A stretch of DNA of 7,247 nucleotides, from positions 1 through 7,247 of the forward strand of contig DQYP01000117.1 of NCBI GenBank assembly GCA_011043375.1, written 5' to 3'. Made by a program: the position numbers and the translations under genes. This DNA comes from Thermotogaceae bacterium (GTDB lineage Bacteria; Thermotogota; Thermotogae; B21-G9; HyVt-16). The notes beneath the pieces were generated by a model. It saw nothing but the letters and a program-made list of their open reading frames with translations. It did not search any database and was not told where the DNA came from. Positions 6,802 through 7,247 of the stretch are shown here, in pieces; within the stretch, counting starts at the first letter, position 1; each line of letters begins with the position of its first letter.

Positions 6802-7125
6802 TCCAAACTCCAGATTAGACAAAGGATTTTATCTCGTTTATCTATTTTTCCGGTTCATTTTCTAGTTAGATTGTTAATGGTGAGATATGCCAGTTTCATA
6901 AGAACCGCATCATTAGGGAAAACACCTCTGTTCTTTGTTACCTTCCTGAGTTAGCCATTCGGAGATTTCCAGTTGCAAATAGCAATCAAAAAGTAGTTCT
7001 TCCGCAGAAGTTATGAATTAAAGCATGAATACTTCAACTTTTTCGGAAAATTTGGGAACCCTTTCAAACTTCCCAATTGTGTTTTCGCTCTTGAATTCGT
7101 CTCCTCTTTTGTAGCTTTATAGGTT
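6802..7125 (-). pseudogene. IS256-family (mutator-type) transposase, decayed C-terminal remnant
   Basis: Several minus-strand frames carry ordered pieces of an IS256-type transposase C-terminus. From the right: YKATKEE (7121-7101); a likely match to the ...FPEEL... region with GAAGAACTA at 7002-6994; a block resembling NAIESLNRQ with frameshifts (about 6976-6951); and a clean run of 31 codons (6950-6858), LRKVTKNRGVFPND followed by AVLMKLAYLTINNLTRK. The clean run is bounded by TAA (6953-6951), where the family has Gln, and by TGA (6857-6855), where it has Trp; TGKI follows in frame. The family protein is about 400 residues and only about the last 100 codons are traceable, so the gene is dead and truncated on its 5' side. 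The identification rests on recalled family motifs; the central pieces are less certain than the two ends. Confidence 0.8.
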
Positions 7126-7139
7126 GCAATGCAATCATC

Positions 7140-7174
7140 AAAAAGCCCGCTTATTGCCAGAAGCAATGAGCGGG
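7140..7174 (-). terminator. Intrinsic terminator for a minus-strand gene entering from the right
   Basis: CCCGCTTATTGC (7146-7157) and GCAATGAGCGGG (7163-7174) form a 12-pair stem (one T-G pair) with the 5-base loop CAGAA. On the minus strand the stem is followed by CTTTTT (7145-7140), whereas the plus strand has no T-run. It would end transcription of a gene coming from beyond 7247. Two minus-strand frames are open from the right edge: one ends ...DRTPTGKIR at TAA 7204-7202, the other ...KSGKLLHS at TAG 7188-7186. Neither is long enough to recognise. Confidence 0.8.
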
Positions 7175-7203
7175 AAGATTTAAAGCTAACTATGTAATAA
7201 TTT

Positions 7204-7219
7204 ACCGGATTTTTCCGGT
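7204..7219. repeat. Short perfect inverted repeat near the right edge
   Basis: ACCGGA (7204-7209) and TCCGGT (7214-7219) are perfect inverted arms around TTTT. It lies at or inside the 3' end of whatever minus-strand gene enters from the right, 30 bases from the terminator. It may be a small RNA hairpin or chance; no protein or family link is visible. Confidence 0.4.
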
Positions 7220-7247
7220 CGGGGTCCTATCCAAAAGGTGCTTGAGA

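Noticed and set aside
6625..6822. 65-codon minus-strand open frame across the kinase 3' end
   Set aside because: It straddles the end of the kinase and the tandem repeat and shows no domain or start signal.
6751..6954. 67-codon plus-strand open frame after the kinase
   Set aside because: It runs antisense over the transposase remnant and has no ribosome binding site; the transposase reading on the minus strand explains the sequence.

Overview
The window holds one intact sugar-type ABC import operon with its own FGGY-family kinase. A divergently transcribed LacI-family regulator, cut by the left edge, flanks it on the left, and a decayed IS256-family transposase remnant flanks it on the right. 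The DNA is AT-rich, uses many AGA/AGG arginine codons and has strong GGAGG-type ribosome binding sites. These traits and the gene types resemble Thermotogota (Kosmotoga/Fervidobacterium-like) or another AT-rich bacterium. That is an inference from style, not an identification.

Layout: 1-417 (minus) is the N-terminal 139 codons of a LacI-type repressor. 418-708 is the divergent control region, with a good promoter for the regulator, a palindromic candidate operator over its start site, and less clear elements facing the operon. 709-1677 encodes a secreted LsrB/RhaS-like substrate-binding protein. A strong hairpin with a T-tract (1686-1722) separates it from 1743-3248, a double-domain ABC ATPase. 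Two RbsC-type permeases follow (3241-4230 and 4220-5212), each overlapping the gene before it. The FGGY kinase (5241-6743) starts 28 bases after the second permease. The kinase stop codon is followed almost directly by an imperfect tandem repeat and a broken IS256-type transposase 3' part on the minus strand (about 6802-7125). A minus-strand intrinsic terminator (7140-7174) lies beyond it, for a gene entering from the right.

How the parts work together: the binding protein captures a small sugar-like ligand outside the membrane, and the two permeases form the channel. The fused ATPase powers import, and the kinase probably phosphorylates the imported molecule, which traps it. The divergent repressor probably senses the sugar and controls the operon and itself. 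The hairpin after the first gene would give more binding protein than membrane components.

The organisation (binding protein, fused ATPase, two different permeases, FGGY kinase) matches both the AI-2 (Lsr) and rhamnose (RhaSTPQ-K) systems. The binding-protein residues argue against AI-2, and the kinase looks most like xylulokinases. No isomerase, aldolase or LsrF/LsrG homologue is in the window, so the substrate is unresolved. I see no clear sign of a wholly new type of system; the most interesting points are the unresolved substrate, the control region and the IS remnant.
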